Source: Promethearchaeota archaeon
Lineage (GTDB): Archaea > Asgardarchaeota > Lokiarchaeia > Sigynarchaeales > SOKP01
Assembly: GCA_016839635.1 (NCBI GenBank)
Contig: JAEOTV010000111.1
Span: 1-64,000, forward strand
Direction of reading: 5' to 3'
Length of the DNA: 64,000 nucleotides
Part shown: positions 27,934-37,323 of the stretch, piece after piece
How positions within the stretch are numbered: position 1 is the stretch's first letter
How the letters are laid out: each line of letters starts with the position of its first letter
Program-made: the position numbers and the translations under genes
The notes under the pieces: model-generated
The model's database searches: none
What the model was told of the DNA's origin: nothing
What the model saw: the letters and a program-made list of their open reading frames with translations, nothing else

Positions 27934-29454
27934 TTATTTTCCATGCAATTGCTTTCGAATTACTATATTACAATTTTCCAAATAACTTTCTGCTTTATCT
28001 ATTGGTATTTTTGTACCTGCAGCGGGTGGATGGCCACCACCTAATACATCTAATCCTGTTTGCTCACATGCTTCTCTAATTGCTTTTGAAAGATTTACAC
28101 CTTTATCTACAATCATTTTATGAGCTCTCCCAGAAACCTTATAGACATTTTCATCTTCTCTTTTTGCTAAACCAAATATTGGTTTAGCTTTATTAAATCC
28201 TTCACTATTTTCAAATACTATCATTGAAGCAACTGTTCCGACCATAGTATCAGGAATAATATCTTCAGCAAAAAAATATTGAATATATTCCATTTGTTGT
28301 ATTTTTTTATTATCTTTAAGCCATATAAGACTCTTAAATAAGGTTCGTTTGTAATTTGAAAGAATCTCTTGAGATTTTTGATATGAGTTCTTTCTATCTC
28401 CCATAGCTATAGCAATCCCTAATGAACCTTGATTTAATCTTCCACAAGCATTTAAAAGATTGGAAAACTCTCCAGCATCATATAAATCCGTGCCAATTTT
28501 TTCGTTTTTTAATAGGAATCTATTTATAATTAATTTTTCTATAATTTTACTGGGTTCAATATCAAGTTTTAAAGAACCATATTCAATAATAGCAGAAGAA
28601 ATTTTTTGTTTCTCATCTTTATTAAGATCATTTAGTGACTTGATGTTTCCTTTTGAATTTTCCATTAAAATCCCTAAAGTCTTTAAAAAGATCAAAGTTC
28701 TATTGACATCACCAGTTAACCCGGGTAACTCAATTTCATTAGAATATGCAATTGCTTCATTTAATGGTTTTATTGAAGAAAAATTCAAATCACTCTTTAT
28801 TTCAATTAATCCAGAATTGATAGCATCTTCTAAAATTAGTGAATTTAAACCAAAAAAAGATTTATTTGGACCTTGATTTTGAATATCCCCAATAGCTCCA
28901 ATAATTGCATTGCAAGACAAGTCAACATTATTTTCATTTAAACATTTAGCAAAGAAATAACATAATCCTGCCCCAGATACCTCTAAACTCCCATCAATTC
29001 CAAAAAAATAAGGATTTAAATGCCATTGATAAGTATTATTAAATATTTCGTTAAGTAAATCAGTATCTTCTTTAGAGGATATATTCTGTGGAAGATGATG
29101 ATCTAGTATGATGAAAGAATTATAATTCTCTTTCATTATCAATTCTTTTTGAAGTTCTAGATATTGACCACTTCCAAAATCAGTGAAAAATAAAAATTTA
29201 TTAAAACTGTTCACATCCTTAGAGATATTAACAATATTTTCTTTCTCTAATTGCTTTAAAATAGTAATTTGAAAGGGAAGTTTTTCTCGGATGAAAGCTT
29301 TGCCCAGAATTGCTCCTCCACTTAATCCATCAGAATCTAAATGAGTATATATTTGAATAGACGATTTGTTTTCTCGAATAAAATCAATAAATTTATTTTT
29401 TACAATCTTTATACCATCATAGAATTTATCAAATTTATTCTTCAAGTTTTTCAT
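27934..29454 (-). CDS. DHH-family phosphoesterase, RecJ/GAN-like
   Basis: Predicted manganese-dependent nuclease. DHH motifs: HLDSDGLSGG at 39-48 of this start, TDFGSG, LDHHLP, and the C-terminal DHHA1 RNA/DNA-binding loop GGGHPPAAGT. About 506 residues matches archaeal RecJ-like proteins, one of which (GAN) binds the GINS complex at replication forks; others act in RNA decay. The extended middle region (about 200-400) is helical and unrecognised. An in-frame TTG 29472 would add six residues; ATG 29454 is preferred. It is divergent from mch with 99 bases between the starts. Confidence 0.85.
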   Translation of the reverse strand: MKNLKNKFDKFYDGIKIVKNKFIDFIRENKSSIQIYTHLDSDGLSGGAILGKAFIREKLPFQITILKQLEKENIVNISKDVNSFNKFLFFTDFGSGQYLELQKELIMKENYNSFIILDHHLPQNISSKEDTDLLNEIFNNTYQWHLNPYFFGIDGSLEVSGAGLCYFFAKCLNENNVDLSCNAIIGAIGDIQNQGPNKSFFGLNSLILEDAINSGLIEIKSDLNFSSIKPLNEAIAYSNEIELPGLTGDVNRTLIFLKTLGILMENSKGNIKSLNDLNKDEKQKISSAIIEYGSLKLDIEPSKIIEKLIINRFLLKNEKIGTDLYDAGEFSNLLNACGRLNQGSLGIAIAMGDRKNSYQKSQEILSNYKRTLFKSLIWLKDNKKIQQMEYIQYFFAEDIIPDTMVGTVASMIVFENSEGFNKAKPIFGLAKREDENVYKVSGRAHKMIVDKGVNLSKAIREACEQTGLDVLGGGHPPAAGTKIPIDKAESYLENCNIVIRKQLHGK

Positions 29455-29553
29455 TTTATGTAGAAGTAGCAAAATTAATAATATATTATATTAAATTATC
29501 AAATTAATAATAAATACTCAATTAAAAAAGTAAATTTAATAAAGTGAAAATAA

Positions 29554-30549
29554 GTGCATCATATTAAGATAAATGAGTTAGGAAGGCAAATTGTTGAAAC
29601 TATCGTAGAAAATAAACATTATTATAACGCAGAGGTTCATAAATTAGATAATGGGGCAATTGTCCTTGATATGTCTAAAGCATCATGGATTGGAGGAAAA
29701 CTAGTTGGAGAAATTTGTATGGGGGGTCTAGGAACAATTGAATTTTCTTCTTATAATTTAGATGGTCATTTTATACCAAGTGTTAATGTTTATACATCAG
29801 AACCAATAATATCATGCATGTCTTCTCAGTTAGCTGGATGGAATGTTAAATTAAAAAAAGATGTTGAAAAAGATGGACAAATAAAGAAAAAAGTTATTTT
29901 TCAATCCTTAGGATCTGGACCTGCTCGTTCTAAGAGTAGATTAGAGAAGATATTTGACGAATTGGATTATACTGATGATTCAAAATGCGCAGTTATTGTT
30001 TTTGAGACACCAAAATTGCCAAATGAAGAAGTAATAGATATTGTAGCCGAAAAATGTGGTGTTGATCCCACTGATACTTATGCTATTTGTGCTCCAACAG
30101 CCTGTTTGGTAGGATCGATTCAGGTAGCTGCAAGAATTGTAGAAACAGGAATCCATAAATTACATGAGATTAAATTTCCATTAAATGTAATAAGTGATGG
30201 TTTTGGTACTGCTACGATTGCACCTATTGCTAAAGATGATCTTAGTGCTATGGGTCGTACAAACGATTCAATAAGTGCTGCGGGACTAACATATTATAAT
30301 ATAAAGGTTGAAAAAGAAAGAGAAGATGAGTTATTTGAGCTTCTTAAAAAAGCACCCGCAAATACTTCCCCCAGTTATGGAAAACCATTCTTAGAAACCT
30401 TTAAAGCAGCAGATTATAATTTTTATAATATTGATCCAGGATTATTTGCTCCAGCATTATATACTGTTACAAATACTATAACAGGGAAATGTTTAACCGT
30501 TGGAACGGTAAATAATGGACTTTTGAAACAATCTTATGGATTAGATTAA
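29554..30549 (+). CDS. mch: Methenyltetrahydromethanopterin cyclohydrolase
   Basis: Interconverts methenyl- and formyl-tetrahydromethanopterin between the Ftr and Mtd steps. Recognised by LDMSKASWIGGKLVGEICMGGLG, of which 17 residues near 44-66 match the family, by SEPIISCMSSQLAGW, and by CAPTACLVGSIQVAARIVE. The length of 331 is slightly above the usual 315-325. The start is GTG 29554 (GTGCATCATATT). With ftr and mtd in the same 10 kb, three consecutive H4MPT enzymes are encoded here. Formylmethanofuran dehydrogenase and Mer are not in the window. Confidence 0.96.
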   Translation: MHHIKINELGRQIVETIVENKHYYNAEVHKLDNGAIVLDMSKASWIGGKLVGEICMGGLGTIEFSSYNLDGHFIPSVNVYTSEPIISCMSSQLAGWNVKLKKDVEKDGQIKKKVIFQSLGSGPARSKSRLEKIFDELDYTDDSKCAVIVFETPKLPNEEVIDIVAEKCGVDPTDTYAICAPTACLVGSIQVAARIVETGIHKLHEIKFPLNVISDGFGTATIAPIAKDDLSAMGRTNDSISAAGLTYYNIKVEKEREDELFELLKKAPANTSPSYGKPFLETFKAADYNFYNIDPGLFAPALYTVTNTITGKCLTVGTVNNGLLKQSYGLD

Positions 30550-30630
30550 GAAAAATTGAAAAAATTTTGAATAAAATCTATCTATATTATTTAACTCTTA
30601 ATTTTTACTGCATTTTTCTGACAAGAAAGA

Positions 30631-31698
30631 TTACATATTCATTAGTTCTGCTTCGTATTTAATAATATCATCATTCGAGATATCTCGATCAAATTTTATT
30701 TTTTGTTGAATTCCTAAATATGCACATGCAAGTTTAGCAGCAGCAGCAACTTCTGCTTTTTTAAGAGTAATTGAATATTCATCTTGCTGAATTGGATCTT
30801 CTTGATAAAGGTTTTCTTGAAAATTTTTATCCTGAACTCGAAGAACTCGTTCGTTTTTCATTTTATATAACATTGAAGCCATTTTATTTGCAACTTTAAA
30901 AGGTAATTGATTTTTAACAACCAATCGTATAATGTTATTTACATCAAAATAATTAAGAGTTTCAAATTTAGCTCTCAGAAAACTTTTAAGATTTTCAGAA
31001 TTTCTTTCACATTCAATTTCCATCCAATCGTGTATAGCAAGTTTCCTTCTAAAAAATATTAATTCCCAATCAACACCAAGTTCCTTTAATAATTCAAATA
31101 TCAAATCATCATTGGATTTCCTCGATTCTATTATCATATAAAGTTGAAGCCCATAATATTTATGTTCTTGTTGAAGAAAAAATCCTCGTTGTTGCATAGA
31201 AGAAAGAATTAGAACTTTTATGGAATAGACATTTTCAGAGAGATTCTTTTTTCCACAATTCAGATATATAACATTCCCCTCCTCACTGATAAACTCGCTA
31301 TCTAAAAAACCTAAAATACCCTCCTTATTATCTTTAATAAAATCCCTTAATCCAGTAAGAGTTGGTTTCACATCAAATTTAATCAAATCATTTTCTCCAA
31401 CTGTTACATAATCATGGAAATTACTCCCAATAGCTAATTTGATGGAATTAAGTTTTAGTTCTTTGTCGCTACCAAACACTTTCTGAAATGCATCATTCAT
31501 CGGAAAAACTTCTTCTTCCAAAATTTTAATATCTGCTATAGAAATCTCATAAGGTTCAGGTTCATTTAGCATTTTATTTAATATAGGCGCTTCCGAAGCA
31601 TCTACTTCGATTTCATAAGATTTTGCTAAATCTTTTCGAAGAATAAAGAAAGATCTATTCTTTTTATTATAGATTGAAAGTGAGAGATGATCATTCAA
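30631..31698 (-). CDS. Conserved-looking protein of unknown function (355 aa)
   Basis: I do not recognise this protein. Soluble, acidic, 355 residues without signal peptide or membrane segment. The first 200 residues look like mixed alpha/beta (SLSIYNKKNRSFFILRKDL; NVYSIKVLILSSMQQRGFFLQQE). Residues 205-300 are mainly helical with charged faces (ELLKELGVDWELIFFRRKLAIHDWMEIE). The C-terminal 50 contain an Ala-rich helix (KKAEVAAAAKLACAYLG). It converges on mch with an 81-base gap. Base composition and Lys/Ile/Asn-rich usage match the neighbours, so it is native. No catalytic pattern stands out. Confidence 0.7.
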   Translation of the reverse strand: MNDHLSLSIYNKKNRSFFILRKDLAKSYEIEVDASEAPILNKMLNEPEPYEISIADIKILEEEVFPMNDAFQKVFGSDKELKLNSIKLAIGSNFHDYVTVGENDLIKFDVKPTLTGLRDFIKDNKEGILGFLDSEFISEEGNVIYLNCGKKNLSENVYSIKVLILSSMQQRGFFLQQEHKYYGLQLYMIIESRKSNDDLIFELLKELGVDWELIFFRRKLAIHDWMEIECERNSENLKSFLRAKFETLNYFDVNNIIRLVVKNQLPFKVANKMASMLYKMKNERVLRVQDKNFQENLYQEDPIQQDEYSITLKKAEVAAAAKLACAYLGIQQKIKFDRDISNDDIIKYEAELMNM

Positions 31699-31950
31699 TA
31701 CTGCCCGAAATTTTTCTATAAATTTACTTTCTGTGTTGTCTGACCCAATCCTTCTTCTTCGAATTATTATTCAACCAAAAATTGTTAAAATTATCTAATT
31801 TCAGTTAATAAATGTATAAAATCTTTATCTTAAATTCTTATCTAAAATGTAATATAAGATTTTTAATTATTAAATAAAAAATAAAACACTTTAATGGAAA
31901 AGTAATTTTTAAGAATAAATTCTGAAATATTATTAAAAGTCTTACTTTTG

Positions 31951-32127
31951 TTATATTTCTTCTTCCAAAAAATAATTATCTTTCTTCTTAACATATATGA
32001 TTGTAGAACCGAAATTATTACGTATGGTATACTTATCTCCTTGGACATCTAATATTTCTATAGAATAAGATAATCTTCTTTGCTTCATAATGTCTTCAAT
32101 AATTTTTTTTTCTTCTTGTGCGTCCAT
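31951..32127 (-). CDS. Small 58-residue protein
   Basis: Read directly from the gap. From ATG 32127 the frame gives MDAQEEKKIIEDIMKQRRL and on, ending DNYFLEEEI before TAA. The first 22 residues would be an amphipathic helix. The rest alternates hydrophobic and charged residues (SYSIEILDVQGDKYTI, then STIIYVKKKDNYFLEEE), typical of a small beta sheet or meander. This is a better coding pattern than the overlapping minus-strand frame at 31863-32048, which is Asn/Phe-rich and has no such pattern. No family known to me. It lies about 250 bases upstream of the 355-residue unknown gene on the same strand. Confidence 0.55.
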   Translation of the reverse strand: MDAQEEKKIIEDIMKQRRLSYSIEILDVQGDKYTIRNNFGSTIIYVKKKDNYFLEEEI

Positions 32128-32699
32128 GATTTTGAGTTATTAACCAATACAAAAAAATTTTTCCATTTTATTAATTAATTAAGAAAAGATATTAGAGAAT
32201 TTTATGGGTAAATTCGCTTTATTTTTTGATAAAAATTAAAATTGGATAATAAGATTAATTAAAAAAAAATATTGGGTTTTTAGTATAAATTTTTATTACT
32301 ATTCAATTAAAAATTTAAGTAAATCAAAGAAAAGTAAATTAGAGAATCGAGGGTTTATTGATTATGCACATTTTGAATACAAATATCAGTAATAAAATGA
32401 TGAATTCATCCAAATTTTCATTTAGAGAAACATCATGCAATGTTAAAAAATCTATGAGGAAAAAACCTTTCTATCAAAATTATTCTATATATATGATCCT
32501 TACCATAATTAAAATTATTTTAATTAACTTAAGAATTAATAATTTCAATTTTATTGTCTTTTGTCCTTATTAAAAAATCGAATTTTTTTTATTAAATCAT
32601 ACATATTTTTATATATTAAAAAACATGTTTATATAAAGCGTGCTTTTCTTAAACTAATAGAGTTGTCTAAAAGGCTCTTTCTTTTGTATTTGATATAAA
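32128..32699. other. Intergenic stretch without a convincing gene
   Basis: About 570 bases of very A+T-rich DNA. A plus-strand frame at 32358-32573 is open for 71 codons but its product is Asn/Ile/Ser/Lys-rich with no domain pattern, and I do not accept it as a gene. No tRNA-like cloverleaf or T-loop consensus was seen. The 3' part holds a TATA element (32628-32637) for the glycosyltransferase gene. The rest could hold promoters for the small minus-strand gene or an unannotated RNA, but nothing specific supports this. Confidence 0.5.
32628..32637 (+). promoter_or_regulatory. TATA box for the glycosyltransferase gene
   Basis: TTTATATAAA lies about 63-72 bases before ATG 32700, giving a leader of roughly 40 bases. 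It stands out from the surrounding A+T-rich DNA because GCGTGC follows directly. Confidence 0.45.
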
Positions 32700-33950
32700 A
32701 TGGTTAAACAGAAGCTTGACATTGGATTTTTCACCTCAATGTATTCACAAGTTAATGGTACAGCCATTGCTTGCAGAAATCTTGCTGAAGGTATAGCAAA
32801 ATACACAGGACATAACGTTCATGTGTTTGCACCAGGTATCCAAAAACCTAAAACTAAACCAAAGAATCTATACCTCTATAATTTTTTTGGAGCAAAAATT
32901 GGGCCTAAAACTGGTTTTATATTAAGTATTCCGATACACAGATATTTTTTTTGTTCCCATGATTATCTAGATATGGTACATATTCATACTCATGCCAGTT
33001 ATGGTTCTATGGCAATTAATTGGGCTAAATATTTAGGTATCCCTATGGCTGGAACCCATAATTCTCCTCTAAGTTTTTATACAGCGCAATATATACCAGT
33101 TTTTGGTAAACTTCTTTCGAGATTAGATTGGGTATGGCGTTATGAAAGGCATATATTAGATAAATATGATATCGTCTCGGTTCCAACGAGATCTAAAAAA
33201 GATTTATTAAGAGAACAAAGATTTAAAGAACCAATAATATGCTTAACCAATGGTATTTCAGATTTATACTTTAAAGATGTAAAAGAAAATGGAGTAAGGG
33301 ATAAATATAATTTAAACAATAAGAAAATACTTTTATACGCTTCGAGGTTATCACCTGAGAAACATCAATTAAGTGTTATTAAAGCCTTTAAAAAAATTCA
33401 TAATGAAGTTCCTGATACACATTTAGTTCTTGTAGGGAGTGATGGACCATCTAGCGCTCATGTTAAGAAATTGATTAAGAGGAGGCCGTATAATGATATT
33501 GTTTCTTACTTAGGCCGAGTACCCTTTTCAGATCTATTAAAATTATATAACACCGCAGATTTAGCATGCCTTTGGTCATGGATAGAAGCGGAAGGTTTAG
33601 TTTTAATCGAAGCAATGGCACAAGGCACACCATGCATAGGTGCAAATGCCACTGGAATTTCCAATGTAATTAGACATGGTAAAACAGGATACCTCGCTAA
33701 TGATCTAGACGAATTTAAGAATAAAGTGATAAAATTATTTAAGGATGATGATTTACGAGCAGAAATGGCAATAAATTCTAAATTAGTTGCACAAAATTAC
33801 AAAATTAGTAAGGTAGCTAAAACATGGGTCAAACTCTATAAATTCACAATAAATGAACTTTACCCCCTTCGTTATTATAACAGGGAAAGAAAAGAACGCG
33901 TTAAAATGGTTAAGGAATTTGCTCATAAATTACCTATTGTATCATTTTAA
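32700..33950 (+). CDS. GT4-family glycosyltransferase
   Basis: GT-B fold glycosyltransferase of family 4, adding a sugar from a nucleotide donor to a lipid or glycan at the inner membrane face. The N-terminal acceptor domain starts DIGFFTSMYSQVNGTA, a glycine-rich loop as in PimA/SqdX-like enzymes, with VHIHTHASYG and TGTHNS-like AGTHNSP segments. The donor domain has LLYASRLSPEKHQ, VGSDGP, and the EAEGLVLIEAMAQGTP donor motif with the Ex7E pattern. 416 residues is normal; the last 25 are basic. It ends 7 bases from the convergent archaemetzincin gene. Likely product is a glycolipid, but acceptor and donor cannot be told. Confidence 0.9.
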   Translation: MVKQKLDIGFFTSMYSQVNGTAIACRNLAEGIAKYTGHNVHVFAPGIQKPKTKPKNLYLYNFFGAKIGPKTGFILSIPIHRYFFCSHDYLDMVHIHTHASYGSMAINWAKYLGIPMAGTHNSPLSFYTAQYIPVFGKLLSRLDWVWRYERHILDKYDIVSVPTRSKKDLLREQRFKEPIICLTNGISDLYFKDVKENGVRDKYNLNNKKILLYASRLSPEKHQLSVIKAFKKIHNEVPDTHLVLVGSDGPSSAHVKKLIKRRPYNDIVSYLGRVPFSDLLKLYNTADLACLWSWIEAEGLVLIEAMAQGTPCIGANATGISNVIRHGKTGYLANDLDEFKNKVIKLFKDDDLRAEMAINSKLVAQNYKISKVAKTWVKLYKFTINELYPLRYYNRERKERVKMVKEFAHKLPIVSF

Positions 33951-33957
33951 CTTCTCT

Positions 33958-34704
33958 TTAGAAATTATGGTATGCTCTATTTTGTTCTAATTTTGTTTTA
34001 CAATTATTACAAAAATCAAAAGACTTTTCATCAATTTTATTAACATCATGAGAGAAGCGCATGACACATGAATTTTTTAGGCAATGGTCTGGACCTAATA
34101 ATATATGCCCAATCTCATGAATAACCTCTTTAATAACTCTTTGATCAAAAATTTTTAAATTGGGTACTCTATTATAGAACTGTTCTTTTAGCTTCAATGA
34201 AGATACTACACAACAACGATGTTTTATATGGGCTTCTCCAAATAAGAATATGATATTATCATCACTACTAGAATATAAAGGAAGATCAGTTATTGCAATT
34301 ATCATTCCAAGCTTTTCTTCTATTCTTTTGTCTATCAAAATCTGATAAAACTTATTAGTAGGATGTATCTTTATTTTATCTGATGATTTTTTCATTTCTC
34401 GATATTCATTTTTAACACCCTTAGAGATTAATTCAAAAGAAAAACTATAAGTCCCAAAATTTCTGATAGTAAAAAAAAAAGAATCAAATACTCGATTTAA
34501 AGAATCTCTAATTCTTTCAAAAAGACCTTCATTGTATTCTCCAAAAAATAGAATTCCTATATGACACGGCAGTGAAAGCTCTTTTGGTGCTTCACTATTT
34601 AGTTCAAATTCATCAATATAAGATATTCCTATTCTTGTAATTAAATTTTTTAATTTATCTTTATATCTGCGAATTTTTTGCTCATATTTCTGAAATCTTG
34701 GCAT
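33958..34704 (-). CDS. amzA: Archaemetzincin-like zinc metalloprotease
   Basis: 248 residues. The C-terminal half carries the archaemetzincin zinc set: H196, E197, H200, H207, then C208, C213 and M215 (CLKNSCVM), and finally C232/C235 (FCNNC). These cysteines bind a second zinc in archaemetzincins. Compared with the usual HExxHxxG spacing there is one extra residue before the glycine (HEIGHILLG), and one fewer residue between the Met and the last CxxC pair, so the family fits but the loop is shifted. The N-terminal 120 residues are longer than in typical archaeal homologues of about 180-200. Substrate unknown. Confidence 0.82.
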   Translation of the reverse strand: MPRFQKYEQKIRRYKDKLKNLITRIGISYIDEFELNSEAPKELSLPCHIGILFFGEYNEGLFERIRDSLNRVFDSFFFTIRNFGTYSFSFELISKGVKNEYREMKKSSDKIKIHPTNKFYQILIDKRIEEKLGMIIAITDLPLYSSSDDNIIFLFGEAHIKHRCCVVSSLKLKEQFYNRVPNLKIFDQRVIKEVIHEIGHILLGPDHCLKNSCVMRFSHDVNKIDEKSFDFCNNCKTKLEQNRAYHNF

Positions 34705-34858
34705 TATCAGAGTTTTAAAAGTTACCTTCTATAAGAAGTTTCTTGCGTAGATAACAAAAATGAAATGGGGGGTTTATTTTTATTATTAATAGGTATTTAA
34801 GTCATAAATTCTATTATAAATTAGATTAATTATTTTTTAGGATCAATTTTATGAAAAA

Positions 34859-35902
34859 ATGACAGATTTAGCAGAAAATTCAGAGGAAACAAACCTAGAA
34901 GAGCAAATTGTCAAAAATTCTATAAATATAGAAGAAAAAGACAAAGAAGTAGTAGAAAAAGATTTCATTCCTCATTTTTTTCCAACTTTTAGAATCAAAA
35001 GGAAACTCTATCCAATCCCTATAATTTTCGTTATTACTATCTCAGCAATCTTAGCTTATTTGACATATATTGAAGCAGGAATACAAATTGATGGAGGTTA
35101 CGTTTCAGAAAGTGAATATGGCGCACTAGGAGGAATTTTAAATGGAATAATTTATACAGCATTAGCGGGAATTTCAGCTTTTATTATAATTTTCATTATC
35201 AAGAAAAAGGGTATTGGTATATTGATGTATATTTTTGGATTTAGTTTTGGATTAATTGGCTTTTTTCAAACTTGGTTCTTTGGGCAAATAATTATATATA
35301 TATTGTTTTTAAATTCACCAGCTGTATTCTATTTATTTTATTATGAATTGATTTTCCTATCTGCCTTTTTTACGATAGTTATGCTTTATTTATATTTCAC
35401 TTCGAAATCAATAAAAACAAAAAATTTTATAGTTTTATATATAGGATTATTAATTGGAGCATCCATGGGGGTTTTAATGCCCCTTTGGACTACGTTAGCC
35501 ATCTTAATTGGAATTTCATGTTGGGACATTTTCGCTGTGTTATATAAACATGGCCCAATCAAACAGTTGATCGATATTGCATCAACTCCAGAGGAAGGAG
35601 TTGTTTTGTCTGAGCAAGAATTACAAGAGAAGATAAAAACTGGAGAATATGAGTATGATACTTCAAAATTGGAGATTGGAATAGGAGATTTAGCTTTTTA
35701 TAGTATGCTTACTTCTTGTGCTCTAGTTCAAACTAATAATCTAATAGTTATGATTCTGACTGCATTTGCTACAATTATAGGTACGGGAATTACAATTTCA
35801 GGGTTAAAACGAAATAAAATTTTACCGGGATTACCCATTTCAATTTTCCTTGGTATTGGAACAATGTTCCTTTCGTGGTTTTTAATCTCAACATTTTTTT
35901 AA
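34859..35902 (+). CDS. Presenilin-type intramembrane aspartyl protease
   Basis: 347 residues with about nine membrane segments after a 50-residue acidic cytoplasmic N-terminus. Both catalytic aspartates of the GxGD family are seen: D223 in SCWDIFAVL (transmembrane segment 6) and D277 in GIGDLAFYS (segment 7). Between them lies a hydrophilic loop of about 40 residues. The C-terminal substrate-binding motif appears as PGLP (323-326) instead of PALP. It fits the archaeal presenilin homologues (PSH/A22), which cut single-pass membrane proteins. The neighbour archaemetzincin is a soluble protease; whether the two act together is unknown. Confidence 0.85.
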   Translation: MTDLAENSEETNLEEQIVKNSINIEEKDKEVVEKDFIPHFFPTFRIKRKLYPIPIIFVITISAILAYLTYIEAGIQIDGGYVSESEYGALGGILNGIIYTALAGISAFIIIFIIKKKGIGILMYIFGFSFGLIGFFQTWFFGQIIIYILFLNSPAVFYLFYYELIFLSAFFTIVMLYLYFTSKSIKTKNFIVLYIGLLIGASMGVLMPLWTTLAILIGISCWDIFAVLYKHGPIKQLIDIASTPEEGVVLSEQELQEKIKTGEYEYDTSKLEIGIGDLAFYSMLTSCALVQTNNLIVMILTAFATIIGTGITISGLKRNKILPGLPISIFLGIGTMFLSWFLISTFF

Positions 35903-35978
35903 TAATTAGAATTCCTTTTTTTGGGAAATAGTCTTTAATATATTACTAAAATTGATTATATTACTACTATTGAAAGTG

Positions 35979-37178
35979 ATGAATAAAACGATGGTTACCA
36001 TACACAATATTAGTAAAATTGCAGTTATTGGTGCGGGAACTATGGGTCATGAAATTGCTCAAGTTGCCTTAATGGGGGGGATAAATTCTGTAATTTTAAA
36101 TGATATTAGTATGGAAATACTCAATAATGCAGTAAACAAAATAACAAGTGGTTTGAAAAAATTAGAAGCTAAGGGACAATTAAAGAGTGGATATTCAACT
36201 TACTCCCTTATGAAAAATCTTAAAACAGAAATAGATATAAAGAAAACGGTTTCTCAAGTAGAATTTGTATTTGAAGCAATTCCTGAAAAAATGAAAATTA
36301 AACAACAACTTTTCGAAAAATTAGGGAAGTATGCTCCAAAACATACTATTTTTGCCACAAATACTTCAACAATGAGTATAACTAAGATTGCTTCTTTATC
36401 AGGGCGGCCGGAGAAAGTTATTGGTTGCCATTTTTTTACGCCAATAGTGGTACTTAGATTAATTGAAATTATAAAAGGGAGAGATACGTCAGAAGAAACA
36501 GTTGAAATTACTAAAGAAGTTTGTAATCAATTACCTGCACTTAAAGGAAGAAGATTTTTACCAATTCTTCAAAAGGAAAGTCCGGGATTTATTGTAAACC
36601 GGCTTTTGTTAGGTACTAGTGCTTATTTAAATTGGCTTCTTGATTATGCTATGGAAGAAGGTGTACCACTAGAAAATTTAGATGCTGATGTAAAAGAAGT
36701 AATGAAAATTGGACCTTTTGCCAAATGGGATTATTTGGGACTTGATGTAATTTATAATACTTTAACATATTTTGAAAAAGTTGTTTCCCCTGATTTTACT
36801 CCTGGTAAAATCATAACGAAATTAGTAAATGAAGGAAAATTAGGAAGAAAAACCGGAGAAGGTCTATTTAAATGGATTAATGGTAAACCACGAATAAATT
36901 TAGATATAAAAGCAAAAATTCTCGATCTTGAGCTATTTATGGCAATTCAGTTGAATGAAGGATGTAAACTCTTAGAAGAAGGCGTAGTTTCTGGATATAA
37001 AATTATCGATGATACAATGTTCGCTGGAATGGATATGCCTGGACCATTTGGTATGGGGAAAAAAAAATATGAAAAATGGGGTAACTTACTAGAAGATTTC
37101 GTCAAAAAATCAAATTTAACTTATTTTACACCATGCAAATTAATGAAATCTGGTAAATTCATTCAAATGCGAAAATAA
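35979..37178 (+). CDS. 3-hydroxyacyl-CoA dehydrogenase
   Basis: NAD-dependent oxidation of 3-hydroxyacyl-CoA, as in beta-oxidation or its reverse. The Rossmann motif is IGAGTMGHEIAQ close to the N-terminus. The family signature is FEAIPEKMKIKQQLFEKL, then ATNTSTMSIT and GCHFFTPIVVLRLIEII, with the active His in GCHFF. Two C-terminal helical domains follow (ESPGFIVNRLLL; GRKTGEGLFKW). At about 400 residues it is a long single-domain form, with the second C-terminal repeat complete. ATG 35979 is chosen over the upstream in-frame start at 35952, which adds a hydrophobic MIILLLLKV piece. No thiolase or enoyl-CoA hydratase lies nearby. Confidence 0.92.
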   Translation: MNKTMVTIHNISKIAVIGAGTMGHEIAQVALMGGINSVILNDISMEILNNAVNKITSGLKKLEAKGQLKSGYSTYSLMKNLKTEIDIKKTVSQVEFVFEAIPEKMKIKQQLFEKLGKYAPKHTIFATNTSTMSITKIASLSGRPEKVIGCHFFTPIVVLRLIEIIKGRDTSEETVEITKEVCNQLPALKGRRFLPILQKESPGFIVNRLLLGTSAYLNWLLDYAMEEGVPLENLDADVKEVMKIGPFAKWDYLGLDVIYNTLTYFEKVVSPDFTPGKIITKLVNEGKLGRKTGEGLFKWINGKPRINLDIKAKILDLELFMAIQLNEGCKLLEEGVVSGYKIIDDTMFAGMDMPGPFGMGKKKYEKWGNLLEDFVKKSNLTYFTPCKLMKSGKFIQMRK

Positions 37179-37323
37179 GAAATGTAATTTACATATTTTA
37201 TCTGAATTAAATAATCATATATAATCCAAACAAACATTAATCAATAATTTTATATTATAATTGTGTGTAAATTATTAGAAAAATAGATTTACAAAATAAG
37301 AGCAAAATTAAAGGTATAACCTA

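Noticed and set aside
31863..32048. Minus-strand frame of 61 codons
   Set aside because: Low-complexity Phe/Lys/Asn-rich product; the alternative frame from ATG 32127 gives a better small protein.
32358..32573. Plus-strand frame of 71 codons in the long intergenic gap
   Set aside because: Asn/Ile/Ser-rich without fold pattern or ribosome site; A+T-rich DNA makes such frames common.
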